Assembly: GCF_001667075.1 (NCBI RefSeq)
Contig: NZ_LZIL01000076.1
Span: 1-64,000, forward strand
Origin: Mycobacterium sp. 852014-52450_SCH5900713
GTDB taxonomy: Bacteria > Actinomycetota > Actinomycetes > Mycobacteriales > Mycobacteriaceae
DNA length: 64,000 bases
Direction of reading: 5' to 3'
Within the stretch, counting starts at the first letter, position 1. The number at the start of each line of letters is the position of its first letter. Below the pieces are notes generated by a model, which did not search any database, was not told the DNA's origin, and saw only the letters and a list, made by a program, of their open reading frames with translations. Shown one piece after another: positions 1-9,142 of the stretch. The translations under genes were made by a program, and so were the position numbers.

Positions 1-2
1 CC

Positions 3-461
3 GCCCCGACCCCCCCCCCCCCCCGGCTGCTGACCCTGAGCGGCGTGAGCGGAGTGCTGGCGCAGATGCGGACGCAGTTCGGCGACACCCTGGGCTATCA
101 GCTGAACATCTACCAAACCCAGGTGGTCGTCATGCGTCCGGACACGGCGAACCCCCGGAAGGTGGTGAGCTGGCTGTATCGCGACGGCAACTGGGCCAGC
201 GGCGGCCCCGAGAACGCGGTGTCATCCCGCTTGGTGGTCGGTGACCTCAGCAAGTTCGACGTGCAGGCGGTCGTCGACGTCGTGCAGCAGGCGCCCCAGA
301 CCCTACAGATCTACGACGCCAACCGGATCTTCCTGGGGATCGAATCGCGCAAGGACGGTGGCCTGCACCTGCAGATCAACGCCAGCGACGGCGCCCTCAG
401 CGGCACCATCGTGGTGGCCGCGGACGGCACCGTCACCCAGATCTCTCCCCCAACGCGCTGA
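3..461 (+). CDS. Conserved hypothetical protein, 5'-truncated by window edge
   Basis: The reading frame is open from the first bases of the window, so the true start lies upstream; the first internal start is GTG at 45. The visible part begins with a short Pro-rich stretch encoded by a run of about 15 C, then a globular region of about 138 residues with no membrane segment. I do not recognise the family. The tail, with alternating hydrophobic strands (IYDANRIFLGIES, LHLQINA, GTIVVAADGTV), looks beta-rich. A proline linker followed by a beta-rich domain would suit a secreted or lipoprotein domain, but no signal peptide is in view. It converges on the hydrolase gene with a 31-bp gap. Confidence 0.55.
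   Translation, partial: APTPPPPRLLTLSGVSGVLAQMRTQFGDTLGYQLNIYQTQVVVMRPDTANPRKVVSWLYRDGNWASGGPENAVSSRLVVGDLSKFDVQAVVDVVQQAPQTLQIYDANRIFLGIESRKDGGLHLQINASDGALSGTIVVAADGTVTQISPPTR
10..24. repeat. Homopolymeric C tract (15 C)
   Basis: An uninterrupted run of C lies within the proline-coding start of the first gene. It may be a natural Pro-codon run, a phase-variable slippery tract or a base-calling artefact; the window alone cannot decide. Confidence 0.7.
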
Positions 462-492
462 GCGACCACAGCCCGCCGGTCCGGTCCCGCCG

Positions 493-1398
493 TCAAGTAC
501 CGGTGCCGAAGAACGTTCGCAGTGACTCGGCGACGACCGCGGGGCTGCCGCCTTGGTCCTGGGGGGCGCCGTGGTTGAGTCCGGGTAACTCGACGCGGGT
601 CGCGCGCGGCAGCACCGTCTGCAAGGCGTCCAGGGTGCCGGTGAAAAGTGTTGGGGCGCCGGTGCCACACAGCAGCAAGACCTCGGCGGTCACGTTTTTG
701 TAGTCGTCGATGGTGCCCTCGGTGGCCTCGACCATTTCCAATTCCCGTTTCCACGCGACAATCAAGTCACGCAGGGCGGCATCGTCATCCTTGACCCGGC
801 GCGCGTCCGCCCATAACAACACGCGACAGATGTTCGGCTGCGTCATCACCCGGCCCAGCACACGGTACGGCGCTGAAACCGCCTGTGCCCGTGGGTCTGA
901 GCCTTGGGCGTCTCTGGCCAGGCTTGCCATCGCTGCGCCGATGTCGTTGCTGGCCACCAGGCGTTGCCCACGGGTGATTATTCCTCTGAACTCGTCAAGA
1001 CCCGGTTGGCCGACGAACAGGACCGGCTCGAAGACGGCGACCTTGCGGATCGCCGGTATCGCCATGGATGCATGTAGGGCGAACAAGCCGCCATCAGCGA
1101 CTCCGAAGACATACCGGGCGCCGGTGCCGGTGACAATGGCGTCGAGGTCTTCGTCCTCGCTGGCGATGCTGTAGTTGGGACCATAGGGCCCACTCATCCC
1201 CCGACCGCGTCGATCCGGCAGGTAGACGGTGAACCGGTCGGCTAATGCGGCGCCCAGCTTCAAGTAGTGCTGGGAGGCCAGTGCGCCGCCGTGCAGGATC
1301 ACCAACCCGGGGCCGTCGCCAAGCCGGCGAAAGCCGATCGTCGTGCCGTCTTTGGACGTCACCGCGCCCTTTGAATACTTCGGTTTCGCCGTGCTCAA
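493..1398 (-). CDS. Alpha/beta-hydrolase-fold protein lacking the nucleophilic serine
   Basis: A 301-residue alpha/beta hydrolase. The oxyanion loop (VILHGGAL, residues 33-40), the strand preceding the nucleophile elbow (YVFG, 96-99) and a C-terminal His (GLNHGAP) are recognisable. The elbow, normally G-x-S-x-G, reads G-V-A-D-G with Ala101 (GCT codon) in the serine position. Either it is a non-catalytic fold, for example a ligand-binding or regulatory pseudoenzyme, or it uses another residue such as Asp102. The start is TTG with AAAGGA nine bases upstream. It lies 19 bp downstream of the TetR gene on the same strand and is probably co-transcribed and controlled by it. The substrate is unknown. 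Confidence 0.8.
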   Translation of the reverse strand: MSTAKPKYSKGAVTSKDGTTIGFRRLGDGPGLVILHGGALASQHYLKLGAALADRFTVYLPDRRGRGMSGPYGPNYSIASEDEDLDAIVTGTGARYVFGVADGGLFALHASMAIPAIRKVAVFEPVLFVGQPGLDEFRGIITRGQRLVASNDIGAAMASLARDAQGSDPRAQAVSAPYRVLGRVMTQPNICRVLLWADARRVKDDDAALRDLIVAWKRELEMVEATEGTIDDYKNVTAEVLLLCGTGAPTLFTGTLDALQTVLPRATRVELPGLNHGAPQDQGGSPAVVAESLRTFFGTGT

Positions 1399-1417
1399 CG
1401 AGACCAGTCCTTTCCAT

Positions 1418-2140
1418 TCAACCGCGTCGGTAATTGCGCGGCAGTGCCGCTACCATCGCCTTGACCTGCTCAGGGGTGAGTACGGCGACGCTGCCGTCGG
1501 GTAGTCGCAGGACACGGTCGATCGCAAGGCCGTGCAGCCTTGACCTCATCGTCAGAACCTCGATCGCTCGATCTCTGGCCGACTCATCGCAAGCATCGGC
1601 TACCTGCACGACGTTGGAGTTGAGCCGGGCGGCGAGGCCCTGCACCATATCGGCAACGCCTTCGGGATCGAATGTGTCGAAGACGCCCTCCTGCACACCG
1701 TCGGAAATCAGTTTCGTCAGTAGTGGCCGGACCAAACCCTCTCCGGCAGCGACGATTCGCCCGTACAGATGCGCATTCTCGGGCCGCAGCAACGAAACCA
1801 TCGCGGCCAGCCGTTCGGGAAGCTCCAACTCCATCTTGACGTCAAAACCCGACTGCAATAGGGCGTTCAACCGATCCAACGCGTTACCACCGCATCGGCC
1901 GACCGCGTCTTCGACCGATGCGTACTGATCGCGCGCGCTGCGCTCGGCCAGCGCGGTTATCAGGGCCTCTTTTGACGGAAACCAATGGTAGAAGGCACCT
2001 TTGGAAACCCCCGCGTCGGCAATCAGGTCATTCAGGCTGACATTGTCGTAGCCGCGCTGGACAAACATCGCCGATGCTCGCTCCAACAGCTCGGCCCGGC
2101 GAATGTCGGGGTGCTTCACTACCCGTGGCATGCGGACCAT
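1418..2140 (-). CDS. TetR/AcrR-family transcriptional regulator
   Basis: About 240 residues. The N-terminal DNA-binding domain is typical: a helix with RRAELLERASAMFVQRGYDN, then SLNDLIADAGVSKGAFYHWF, the classic TetR helix-turn-helix ending in the FYHWF recognition helix. The C-terminal part is a helical ligand-binding domain of unknown specificity. Candidate starts are ATG at 2140 or 2131; an open extension reaches 2185 but has no better ribosome site. A 7-3-7 palindrome lies about 100 bp upstream inside a putative promoter, which suggests autoregulation together with the downstream alpha/beta-hydrolase gene. Confidence 0.85.
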   Translation of the reverse strand: MVRMPRVVKHPDIRRAELLERASAMFVQRGYDNVSLNDLIADAGVSKGAFYHWFPSKEALITALAERSARDQYASVEDAVGRCGGNALDRLNALLQSGFDVKMELELPERLAAMVSLLRPENAHLYGRIVAAGEGLVRPLLTKLISDGVQEGVFDTFDPEGVADMVQGLAARLNSNVVQVADACDESARDRAIEVLTMRSRLHGLAIDRVLRLPDGSVAVLTPEQVKAMVAALPRNYRRG

Positions 2141-2231
2141 CCCGCCACCAAGGCAGGAGCCCCGTCGAGGGAGCCCGGCTCCCACAGCCCCCGGCGAGTC
2201 CGCACACTCGGCTCCTCGACCATCAGACAGA

Positions 2232-2259
2232 CGTTAACCGACCGATGGTCGGTATACAA
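2232..2259 (-). promoter_or_regulatory. Putative TetR operator within a leftward promoter
   Basis: A perfect inverted repeat ACCGACC-gat-GGTCGGT occupies 2237-2253. Read leftwards it sits between a possible -35 (TTGTAT, 2259-2254) and a -10-like TTAACG (2237-2232) spaced 16 bp apart. The position, upstream of a TetR gene, and the symmetric ACCGACC half-sites fit an autoregulatory operator. Binding is inferred. Confidence 0.6.
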
Positions 2260-2519
2260 GACCACCGGTCGGATGCGGGCCGTCGACCTTGATGCGGACC
2301 TCCCGCTGCACCCCGGCCGAATAACGAAGGGACTTGTGCACATCAATATCCGAACATGCTGCGCCACCGTGATTTTGGCCAATCGCGGCTGCAGTGGCGC
2401 CGCTGCGGCTTTCGATTGACCACCCGCCCGCGCGGACACATCCGCGCGAGCATGTTGTACTTTTCCTGCGGTGCGGCCAATGGGCGCTCACCGCCATGGT
2501 CCTTCGATGGGAGTCAGCA

Positions 2520-4025
2520 GTGACCGGCGCGCAGGACCCGCGGGTAGGGACGATGTTCGGGCCCTACCGGCTCACGCGGCTGCTCGGTCGCGGTGGAATG
2601 GGCGAGGTCTACGAAGCCGAACACACCGTCAAACAGTGGACCGTCGCGCTGAAACTGATGTCGCACACCTTCAGCCAGGATCCCGTGTTCCGCAAGCGAA
2701 TGGAACGCGAGGCCCTCATCACCGGCCGGCTGTTGGAACCCCACGTGGTCCCGATACACGACTACGGCGAAATCGACGGGCAGCTGTATCTCGAGATGCG
2801 GCTCATCGAGGGCGTCGACCTGGGCAGCATGCTCGAACGGGCCGGGCCACTGCCGGCACCGCGGGCGGTGGCCATCATCCGGCAGATCGCGTCGGCCCTG
2901 GACGCCGCCCATGCGGCCGGGGTGACCCACCGTGACGTCAAACCGCAGAACATCCTGATCACCGGCGACGACTTCGCTTATCTCGTCGACTTCGGGATCG
3001 CCAGCGCCAAGACCGACGAAAAGCTCACCCAACTGGGCACCGCGGTCGGCACGTTGAAGTACATGGCGCCCGAACGGTTTTCGAGTGAAGACGTGACGCC
3101 GCGCGCCGACGTCTACGCGCTGGCCTGCGTGCTCTACGAATGCCTGACCGCGACCCCGCCATATCGCGCCGACAGCACCGGGATGCTGATCAGCGCCCAC
3201 ATGATGCAGCCCATCCCCAAACCCAGCGAGCAGGGCGCCGGGGTGAGCCCGGCCTTCGACGCCGTGATCGCGGGCGGCATGGCCAAGAACCCGATCGAGC
3301 GCTACCCCACCGCCGGCGCCCTGGCCGAGGCCGCGCGGCTGGCGCTCAGCAGCCCCGAGCGCGAACGCGCGGACACGATCCTGCGCCAGAGCGAAATCCT
3401 CTCCCCCGCATCGGATTCCGAGCGGCCAGGCACATCGGCTAAGCGCAATCGCTGGCCGATCGTGGCCGCCGCCGCGGTGGTCGTCGTCGCCGTCTGCGCC
3501 GTCGGGCTCTGGCTCATCCTGAAACCCGCCGGCCAGCGGCACGCCAAGGCGACCGTCGCGAAGACCCCGCCGCCGTCGAGCGCCGCCCCCAATGACGACC
3601 AGGCCCGGCTGATCAGCCTGCTCCCGCCCGGCTACCTGGCCGGCACGTGCACGCCGGCGACCCCGGAGTCGGGCAGCATCTGGGTGCACGCGGTCGCGAT
3701 GGTCACCTGCGGGCAGAACACCCAGCCCGGCGGTCCCAGCCACGCCACCTACGGGCTGTTCGCGACGCCCGACCCGTTGAAGCGGGCCTTCGAGAACGAC
3801 ATCGCCAACGTCAGCCTGGTGAACTGTCCCGGCGAGGGACGCTCACCGGTCAGCTGGCATTACGACCAGACCCCGAACGACATGGCCGGGCTGATCGCGT
3901 GCGGCACCTACAACAACCACCCGAACGTGATCTGGACCAACGACGCGAAACTGATGCTCAGCGACGTGTCCGGGGACCCGGCCACCGTTGAAGACCTGCA
4001 CACCTGGTGGGACGCCTACGGTTGA
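2520..4025 (+). CDS. Transmembrane Ser/Thr protein kinase with extracellular sensor domain
   Basis: A Hanks-type kinase of the mycobacterial Pkn family, about 501 residues from the chosen GTG. That start has TGGGAG six bases upstream; in-frame ATGs at 2394 and 2496 lack a comparable site. Kinase motifs are intact: glycine loop GRGGMGEVYEA (23-33), catalytic Lys45 in VALKL, HRDVKPQN with Asp139, DFG (Asp157) and APE. A juxtamembrane segment leads to one membrane helix (about 313-335). The remaining about 165 residues are outside the cell and include four cysteines, enough for two disulfides; the ligand is unknown. It converges on the MFS gene, and the two 3' ends overlap by 10 bp. Confidence 0.92.
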   Translation: MTGAQDPRVGTMFGPYRLTRLLGRGGMGEVYEAEHTVKQWTVALKLMSHTFSQDPVFRKRMEREALITGRLLEPHVVPIHDYGEIDGQLYLEMRLIEGVDLGSMLERAGPLPAPRAVAIIRQIASALDAAHAAGVTHRDVKPQNILITGDDFAYLVDFGIASAKTDEKLTQLGTAVGTLKYMAPERFSSEDVTPRADVYALACVLYECLTATPPYRADSTGMLISAHMMQPIPKPSEQGAGVSPAFDAVIAGGMAKNPIERYPTAGALAEAARLALSSPERERADTILRQSEILSPASDSERPGTSAKRNRWPIVAAAAVVVVAVCAVGLWLILKPAGQRHAKATVAKTPPPSSAAPNDDQARLISLLPPGYLAGTCTPATPESGSIWVHAVAMVTCGQNTQPGGPSHATYGLFATPDPLKRAFENDIANVSLVNCPGEGRSPVSWHYDQTPNDMAGLIACGTYNNHPNVIWTNDAKLMLSDVSGDPATVEDLHTWWDAYG

Positions 4026-5491
4026 TCCCGCCGATCGGCGTCGGCGTCGGCGACGGTCAGGGGCAAGGCCAGCTCTTCGAGCGGGCGGCGTTCTGCCGCG
4101 ATCCCGAGCCGCAATTCGACCAGCCCCGCGATCGCCATGACGGCGGCGCCGGTCAAGAACGACCAGACCACCTGACCGCGTTCCCCGGAACTGATCAGCT
4201 GCCCGAACAGCAACGGGCCGGTGATGCCGCCGATCGCGGTCCCCACCGCGTAGAAGAACGCAATCGCCAGCGCCCTGGTCTCCATCGGGAAGATCTCGCT
4301 GACCGTCAGATAGGCGGCGCTCGCGCCCGCGGAGGCGAGGAAGAACGCGACCGCGAGGACGCCGATGAACGCCCAGACCCCGCCGGTCTGGGTCACGAAC
4401 AGGACCGCCAGGGCGGCGGCGACGACCGCGGACCCGATGTAGGTGGCCGTGATCATCGGCTTGCGCCCGATGGTGTCGAAGAGGTGGCCGAGCGCGAGCG
4501 GCCCGACGAAATTGCTGAGCGCCCAGAGGATGAAGAACAGCGGCACCTTCCCGGACGGCACTCCATAGAACCCGCTCAAGAGCGTGCCCAGATTGAACGT
4601 CACCCCGTTGTACAGGAACGCCTGCCCGGTGAACAGCGCCAGCCCCAGGATGGCGCGTTGCGGATAGAGCTTGAACGCCACCCGGGCGATTTCGCGGAAC
4701 GAAATCGTCTCGCGCTGGCGGATTTTGAGCTCACGCCCGTGCGGCTCGGGCAGCGGCTCGCCGGTTTCCTGCCGCACCGCTTCCTCGATCTCGCCGACGA
4801 TCCGCTCGGCCTCCTGGTCGCGGCCATGAATGAACAACCACCGCGGACTCTCCGGGACGTTGCGCCGGACGAGAAGGACGAAGATGCCGAAGATGGCGCC
4901 AATGCCGAAGGCGAGCCGCCAGCCGATGTTGGGCGCGAAGTTCGAGGTGTCGAGCAGGACGAGCGCACCGGCGGCCCCCGCGGCCGAGCCGAGCCAGTAC
5001 GTGCCGTTGATGATCAGGTCGACGCGCCCGCGCAGGCGTGCGGGGATCAATTCGTCGATGGCCGAATTGATCGCGGCGTACTCGCCGCCGATGCCGGCGC
5101 CGGTGAAGAAGCGCGCGGCGAAGAAATACCAAGGGGCGAAAGCGAATGCGGTCGCGACTGTGGCCACCAGATAGACCGCCAGGGTCAGCATGAACAGATT
5201 GCGGCGCCCGAAGCGGTCCGTCAGGTGACCGAAGAACAGCGCGCCCAGGCAGGCACCGGCGATGTAGAACGCGGCGGCCAGGCCGATCTGCGCCGCGTTC
5301 AGGTCGATGCCGCTGCCCTTTTCGGTGAGGCGAGCGGACACGTTGCCCACCATCGTGACCTCGAGCCCGTCGAGGATCCACACCCCGCCGAGCCCGATGA
5401 CGACGCGCCAGTGGAATCGGGACCACGGCAGCCTGTCCAGCCGCGCCGGCACGCGGGTCGTGATGGTTCCGGTTTGCACGCTTTCGCTCAT
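4016..5491 (-). CDS. MFS transporter, sugar/metabolite-transporter type
   Basis: A 12-helix major facilitator of about 491 residues. It has the loop 2-3 signature HLTDRFGRRN, the matching loop 8-9 signature HLFDTIGRKP, a long central cytoplasmic loop rich in charge, and PESPRWL after helix 6, all typical of the sugar-porter-like branch. The ATG at 5491 was chosen because AGGAG lies seven bases upstream; an extension to 5527 is open but less likely. It starts 55 bp after the ngg-like gene ends, on the same strand, so asnO-ngg-MFS probably form an operon. The inferred role is export or uptake of the osmolyte or a precursor; the substrate cannot be read from sequence. Confidence 0.85.
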   Translation of the reverse strand: MSESVQTGTITTRVPARLDRLPWSRFHWRVVIGLGGVWILDGLEVTMVGNVSARLTEKGSGIDLNAAQIGLAAAFYIAGACLGALFFGHLTDRFGRRNLFMLTLAVYLVATVATAFAFAPWYFFAARFFTGAGIGGEYAAINSAIDELIPARLRGRVDLIINGTYWLGSAAGAAGALVLLDTSNFAPNIGWRLAFGIGAIFGIFVLLVRRNVPESPRWLFIHGRDQEAERIVGEIEEAVRQETGEPLPEPHGRELKIRQRETISFREIARVAFKLYPQRAILGLALFTGQAFLYNGVTFNLGTLLSGFYGVPSGKVPLFFILWALSNFVGPLALGHLFDTIGRKPMITATYIGSAVVAAALAVLFVTQTGGVWAFIGVLAVAFFLASAGASAAYLTVSEIFPMETRALAIAFFYAVGTAIGGITGPLLFGQLISSGERGQVVWSFLTGAAVMAIAGLVELRLGIAAERRPLEELALPLTVADADADRRDQP

Positions 5492-5546
5492 CTGGCTCCT
5501 ATCTGAGGTGATTGGAGAATTACCCAAGCGAGGCGCACAGCAAGCC

Positions 5547-7340
5547 TCAGCCGCGTTCGGCGCGCGACTCCTCTGGAGTCCAGGCTTGCGGCTGGCCCGG
5601 GTGGCCGGGGAACAGGAAGTCGATGAACGCCGCGGCCGTGGGCTGTGGTTCGTGGTTGGCCAGCCCTGGTCGTTCGTTGGCCTCGATGAAGGCGTACTCG
5701 GCGCCGGTGACGTCGGGCACCAGCAGGTCGATGCCCGTCACCGGGATGCCGATCGCCTCGGCCGCCGTCACCGCGACCCGGCACAGTTCCGCGTTCACCA
5801 CCGCGGTGACGTCGTGGATCGTCCCGCCCTGGTGCAGGTTGGCGGTGCGCCGGACGCGAAGGCGGGTGCCCTGGGGCAGCACGTCGTCCAGCGTCCAGCC
5901 CGCCTCGGCGACCGTCGCCTCGGTGAGGTCGTCGAGCGGGATGCGGGACTCGCCACCGGTGGCCGCGGAGCGCCGCCGGCTTTCGGCGGCGATCAGGTCG
6001 CGAATGGTGTGCTCGCCGGTGCCGATGATCTCGGGCGGCATCCGCAGCGCGGCGGCCACCACCCGGCCGTCGATCACCACCAGCCGAAGGTCATCGCCCT
6101 GCACGCGCTGCTCGATCAGCACGTCGGGGTATTGCTGACAGGCGCGGGCCAGGGCGGCGGCCAGCTCCTCGGGGCCGTTGTCGGCGGTCACGCCGACCGT
6201 GATGCCCTTCCCCTGTTCGCCGCGGGTGGGTTTGACGACGACCTCCCCGACCTCGGTGAGGAAGTTGTAGTCGCCTTCGTCGAAGGTGGCCAGCCGGGCG
6301 CGGGGCACGGTGATGCCCGCCTCGGAGACGAGCCGGCGCGTCAGCCGTTTGTCGTCGCAGCGGCACATGGCGACCGCCGAGGTGTATTCGGACAGCGACT
6401 CCCGGGTGACCACGCTGCGGCCGCCGTGGGTGAGGCGCATCTCGCCGGTCTCGGCGTCGAGCACCTCCACCCAGATGCCGCGGCGCAGCGCCTCGTCGGC
6501 GATGATCCGGGCGTAGGGGTTGAGGTCGTCGACCGTCTCTGGCGGCGGGCTGAAAAGTGGCTCGTTGATGGCGTTCTTGCGCTTGATCGCCAGCACGGGC
6601 ACGCGGCGGAAGCCCAGCTTCTCGTACAGGCCGATGGCGGCGGCGTTGTCGTGCGCGACCGACAGGTCCAAGTAGGCGCGGCCCGCGTTGCGGAAGCGCT
6701 CCGCGAGCGCCCGCGTGAGGGCGGCGCCGATCCCGGGGAGCCCGGCGGCCGGGTCGACGGCCAGCGTCCACAGGCTCGACCCCTGTTCGGGGTCGGAGAA
6801 CAGCAGCTCGTGATCGACGCCGGTCACGGTGCCCACCACCGCGCCGTCTTCGTCGCGCACCGCCAGCAGGTAGGTCACCGCGGGCACATTCAGGTGGTTG
6901 CTCCAGATGACGTCGACCCCGGCCGGGACCATTCCGCAGCGCACGTAGACGCGGTTCATGGCGTCGGCGTCGACCGGATCGTTCAGCGTGCGCACGGTGA
7001 CGCCCAGCGGCGCGGGCGACAGGTCTTCGGGCTTGGCATCGGTGAAGCGCAGCCGATAGGTGTGGCTGGGATCGATGAAGAGTTCGGTCGGCGCTTCGGC
7101 GACCACCACGTGGGATTCGCGTGCGTAGATGCAGATGTCGCGGCGGCCGGGTCCCTCCCGGCGCAGCGCCTCGACGAGCTGGTGGGAGTCGGCGAAGGTC
7201 TGGCCGAATATCAGCCGGCCCCAGCCCAATTCGAGCTCGACATCCTTGGCCATCGCCTCCACCAGCTCCGGCGGCGAGGCGTCGTGGAGGCCCATCGTGA
7301 TCGCCTCGGTGTGGTCGCCGGGGGGATCGGTCACGGTCAT
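5547..7340 (-). CDS. ngg: N-acetylglutaminylglutamine synthetase (GNAT + ATP-grasp)
   Basis: A 597-residue two-domain enzyme. The N-terminal half is a GNAT acetyltransferase with an acetyl-CoA-binding region near residue 193 (TLAVDPAAGLPGIGAAL). The C-terminal half is an ATP-grasp ligase with VVVKPTRGEQGKGITVGV near 372 and the metal-binding end FIEANERPGL near 555. This fusion, next to an asparagine-synthase-like amidotransferase, is the known signature of Ngg, which acetylates and joins glutamine to form N-acetylglutaminylglutamine. Its ATG overlaps the asnO stop as ATGA (7337-7340), so the two are translationally coupled. In proteobacterial cassettes the third gene is an M42 peptidase; here an MFS transporter occupies that place. 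Confidence 0.88.
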   Translation of the reverse strand: MTVTDPPGDHTEAITMGLHDASPPELVEAMAKDVELELGWGRLIFGQTFADSHQLVEALRREGPGRRDICIYARESHVVVAEAPTELFIDPSHTYRLRFTDAKPEDLSPAPLGVTVRTLNDPVDADAMNRVYVRCGMVPAGVDVIWSNHLNVPAVTYLLAVRDEDGAVVGTVTGVDHELLFSDPEQGSSLWTLAVDPAAGLPGIGAALTRALAERFRNAGRAYLDLSVAHDNAAAIGLYEKLGFRRVPVLAIKRKNAINEPLFSPPPETVDDLNPYARIIADEALRRGIWVEVLDAETGEMRLTHGGRSVVTRESLSEYTSAVAMCRCDDKRLTRRLVSEAGITVPRARLATFDEGDYNFLTEVGEVVVKPTRGEQGKGITVGVTADNGPEELAAALARACQQYPDVLIEQRVQGDDLRLVVIDGRVVAAALRMPPEIIGTGEHTIRDLIAAESRRRSAATGGESRIPLDDLTEATVAEAGWTLDDVLPQGTRLRVRRTANLHQGGTIHDVTAVVNAELCRVAVTAAEAIGIPVTGIDLLVPDVTGAEYAFIEANERPGLANHEPQPTAAAFIDFLFPGHPGQPQAWTPEESRAERG

Positions 7341-9142
7341 GCCACCGGGCCCGTGATGCCGTGCCGCTGCAGCCAGAGCTCGAGCAGGGCGAGCTGCCAG
7401 AGTTCGTTGCCGCGCAACGGCGTCAGCTTGCCGTTGGGGTCGGCCAGCAGGGCGTCGACCGCCTCCGTGCGAAACAGGCCGCGCTCCTTGGCAACTGGCG
7501 CATAGAGTGCATCGCGCACCATGTCGAGGTAGGGCCCTTCGAGGTGGGTCAGCGCGGGGACCGGGAAGTATCCCTTGGGGCGGTCGATGACGTCCGACGG
7601 AATCACCCGTCGCGCAGCCTGTTTGAGCACGCCCTTGCCTTCGTGGGCGATCTTCAGTTCCGGGGGGCAGGTCGCCGCCAGCTCGACGAGCTCGTGGTCG
7701 AGGAAAGGCACCCGGCCCTCCAGGCCCCACGCCATGGTCATGTTGTCGACCCGTTTCACCGGGTCGTCCACCAGCATCACGGTGGTGTCGAGCCGCAGCG
7801 CGCGATCGACGCCTGTCTCGGCGCCGGCGCGCGCGAAGTGCTCGGTGACGAAGCGCTCACTCGGGTCACCCGGGGCCATGATGCCCGGCCCGAGCAGGCC
7901 TGCCAGTTCCGCCGAATCGCGGTCGAAGAAGGCGCCGCGGTACTCGGCGACCGCGCCCTCCAATGAGGCGGCGGCCGGCGAGCCCATCGGCGGGTACCAG
8001 TGATAGCCGGCGAACACCTCGTCGGCGCCCTGGCCCGACTGCACGACCTTCACGTGGCGCGCCACTTCCTGGCTGAGCAAGTAGAAGGCTACACAGTCGT
8101 GGCTGACCATCGGCTCGCTCATCGCGCCGATCGCCCCGTCGAGCGCGGGCAGCATCCGGTCGGTTTCGATGCGGATCTGATGGTGGTCGGTTTCGAAGCG
8201 GCGGGCGATGATGTCTGACCACCGGAACTCGTCGCCCGCCACGCCACCGGCCGACTCGAAGCCGATGGAGAAGGTCATCAGGCCGTGCTGGCCCGCCTCC
8301 GCGAGCAGGCCGACGATCAGGCTCGAGTCGACACCGCCGGACAACAGGCAGCCGACCGCCACGTCGGCGACCAGCCGGCGTTTGACCGCGACGCGAAGCG
8401 CGTCCAGCACCGCGTCTTCCCAGTCGGTTTCCGACCAGCCGGCGCGGTCGTCGTGCCGGGTGAAGTCGGGGGTCCAGTACGTGGTGATGGTGCGCCGGCC
8501 GTCGGGCTCGATGGCGACAAGCGAAGCGGGCGGCACCTTGCGGACGCCCCGCAGGATGGTCAGGGGCGCGGGGACCACCGAGTGAAACGTCATGTAGTGG
8601 TGCAACGCGATCGGGTCGATGCGGGTGTCCACCCCGCCGCCGGCCAGCAACGCGGGCAGGGCCGAGGCGAACCGGACGCGGTGGCTGTCCTCGGTCAGGT
8701 AGAGCGGTTTGATCCCCAGCCGGTCGCGACCGAGCAGCACCCGGCCGCTGTCGCGTTCGACGATCGCGAAGGCGAACATGCCGTGCAGGTGGCTGACGAA
8801 GTCATCGCCCCAGTGGTGGTAGCCCTTGATCAGGACTTCGGTGTCACTGTGCGAGAAGAACCGGTAGCCGTGTCCGGTGAGTTCGTGGCGCAGCTCTTTG
8901 TAGTTGTAGATGCAGCCGTTGAAGGCGATGGCCAGACCCAGTTCCGGGTCCACCATCGGCTGGGCGCCGGCCTCGCTCAGGTCGATGATCTTGAGGCGAC
9001 GATGACCGAGCGCGACACGGCCCTGTGACCAGGCGCCGGAAGCGTCGGGACCCCGTCGCGCCATCACGGCGGCCATTGCTGACACCGCTGCTACATCGGG
9101 GACCTGCCCGTCGAGCCGTACCTCCCCGGTGACTCCGCACAC
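7337..9142 (-). CDS. asnO: N-acetylglutaminylglutamine amidotransferase (asparagine-synthase-like)
   Basis: About 601 residues. The N-terminal class II glutamine amidotransferase domain needs a cysteine at position 2; GTG at 9142 directly precedes the Cys codon (reading M-CGVTGEVRL), so I chose it over the upstream ATG four codons away and longer extensions. The C-terminal half is an asparagine-synthase domain with the PP-loop SGGVDSS near residue 267. In the NAGGN pathway this enzyme amidates N-acetylglutaminylglutamine, giving an osmoprotectant. It is the first gene of the presumed asnO-ngg-MFS operon. Pairing with ngg separates it from ordinary AsnB. Confidence 0.88.
   Translation of the reverse strand: MCGVTGEVRLDGQVPDVAAVSAMAAVMARRGPDASGAWSQGRVALGHRRLKIIDLSEAGAQPMVDPELGLAIAFNGCIYNYKELRHELTGHGYRFFSHSDTEVLIKGYHHWGDDFVSHLHGMFAFAIVERDSGRVLLGRDRLGIKPLYLTEDSHRVRFASALPALLAGGGVDTRIDPIALHHYMTFHSVVPAPLTILRGVRKVPPASLVAIEPDGRRTITTYWTPDFTRHDDRAGWSETDWEDAVLDALRVAVKRRLVADVAVGCLLSGGVDSSLIVGLLAEAGQHGLMTFSIGFESAGGVAGDEFRWSDIIARRFETDHHQIRIETDRMLPALDGAIGAMSEPMVSHDCVAFYLLSQEVARHVKVVQSGQGADEVFAGYHWYPPMGSPAAASLEGAVAEYRGAFFDRDSAELAGLLGPGIMAPGDPSERFVTEHFARAGAETGVDRALRLDTTVMLVDDPVKRVDNMTMAWGLEGRVPFLDHELVELAATCPPELKIAHEGKGVLKQAARRVIPSDVIDRPKGYFPVPALTHLEGPYLDMVRDALYAPVAKERGLFRTEAVDALLADPNGKLTPLRGNELWQLALLELWLQRHGITGPVA

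Noticed and set aside
4007..7505. Plus-strand open frames of about 500 and 730 codons opposite the MFS and ngg genes.
   Set aside because: The opposite strand has full family motifs and good starts; the plus-strand translations are biased and lack any domain.
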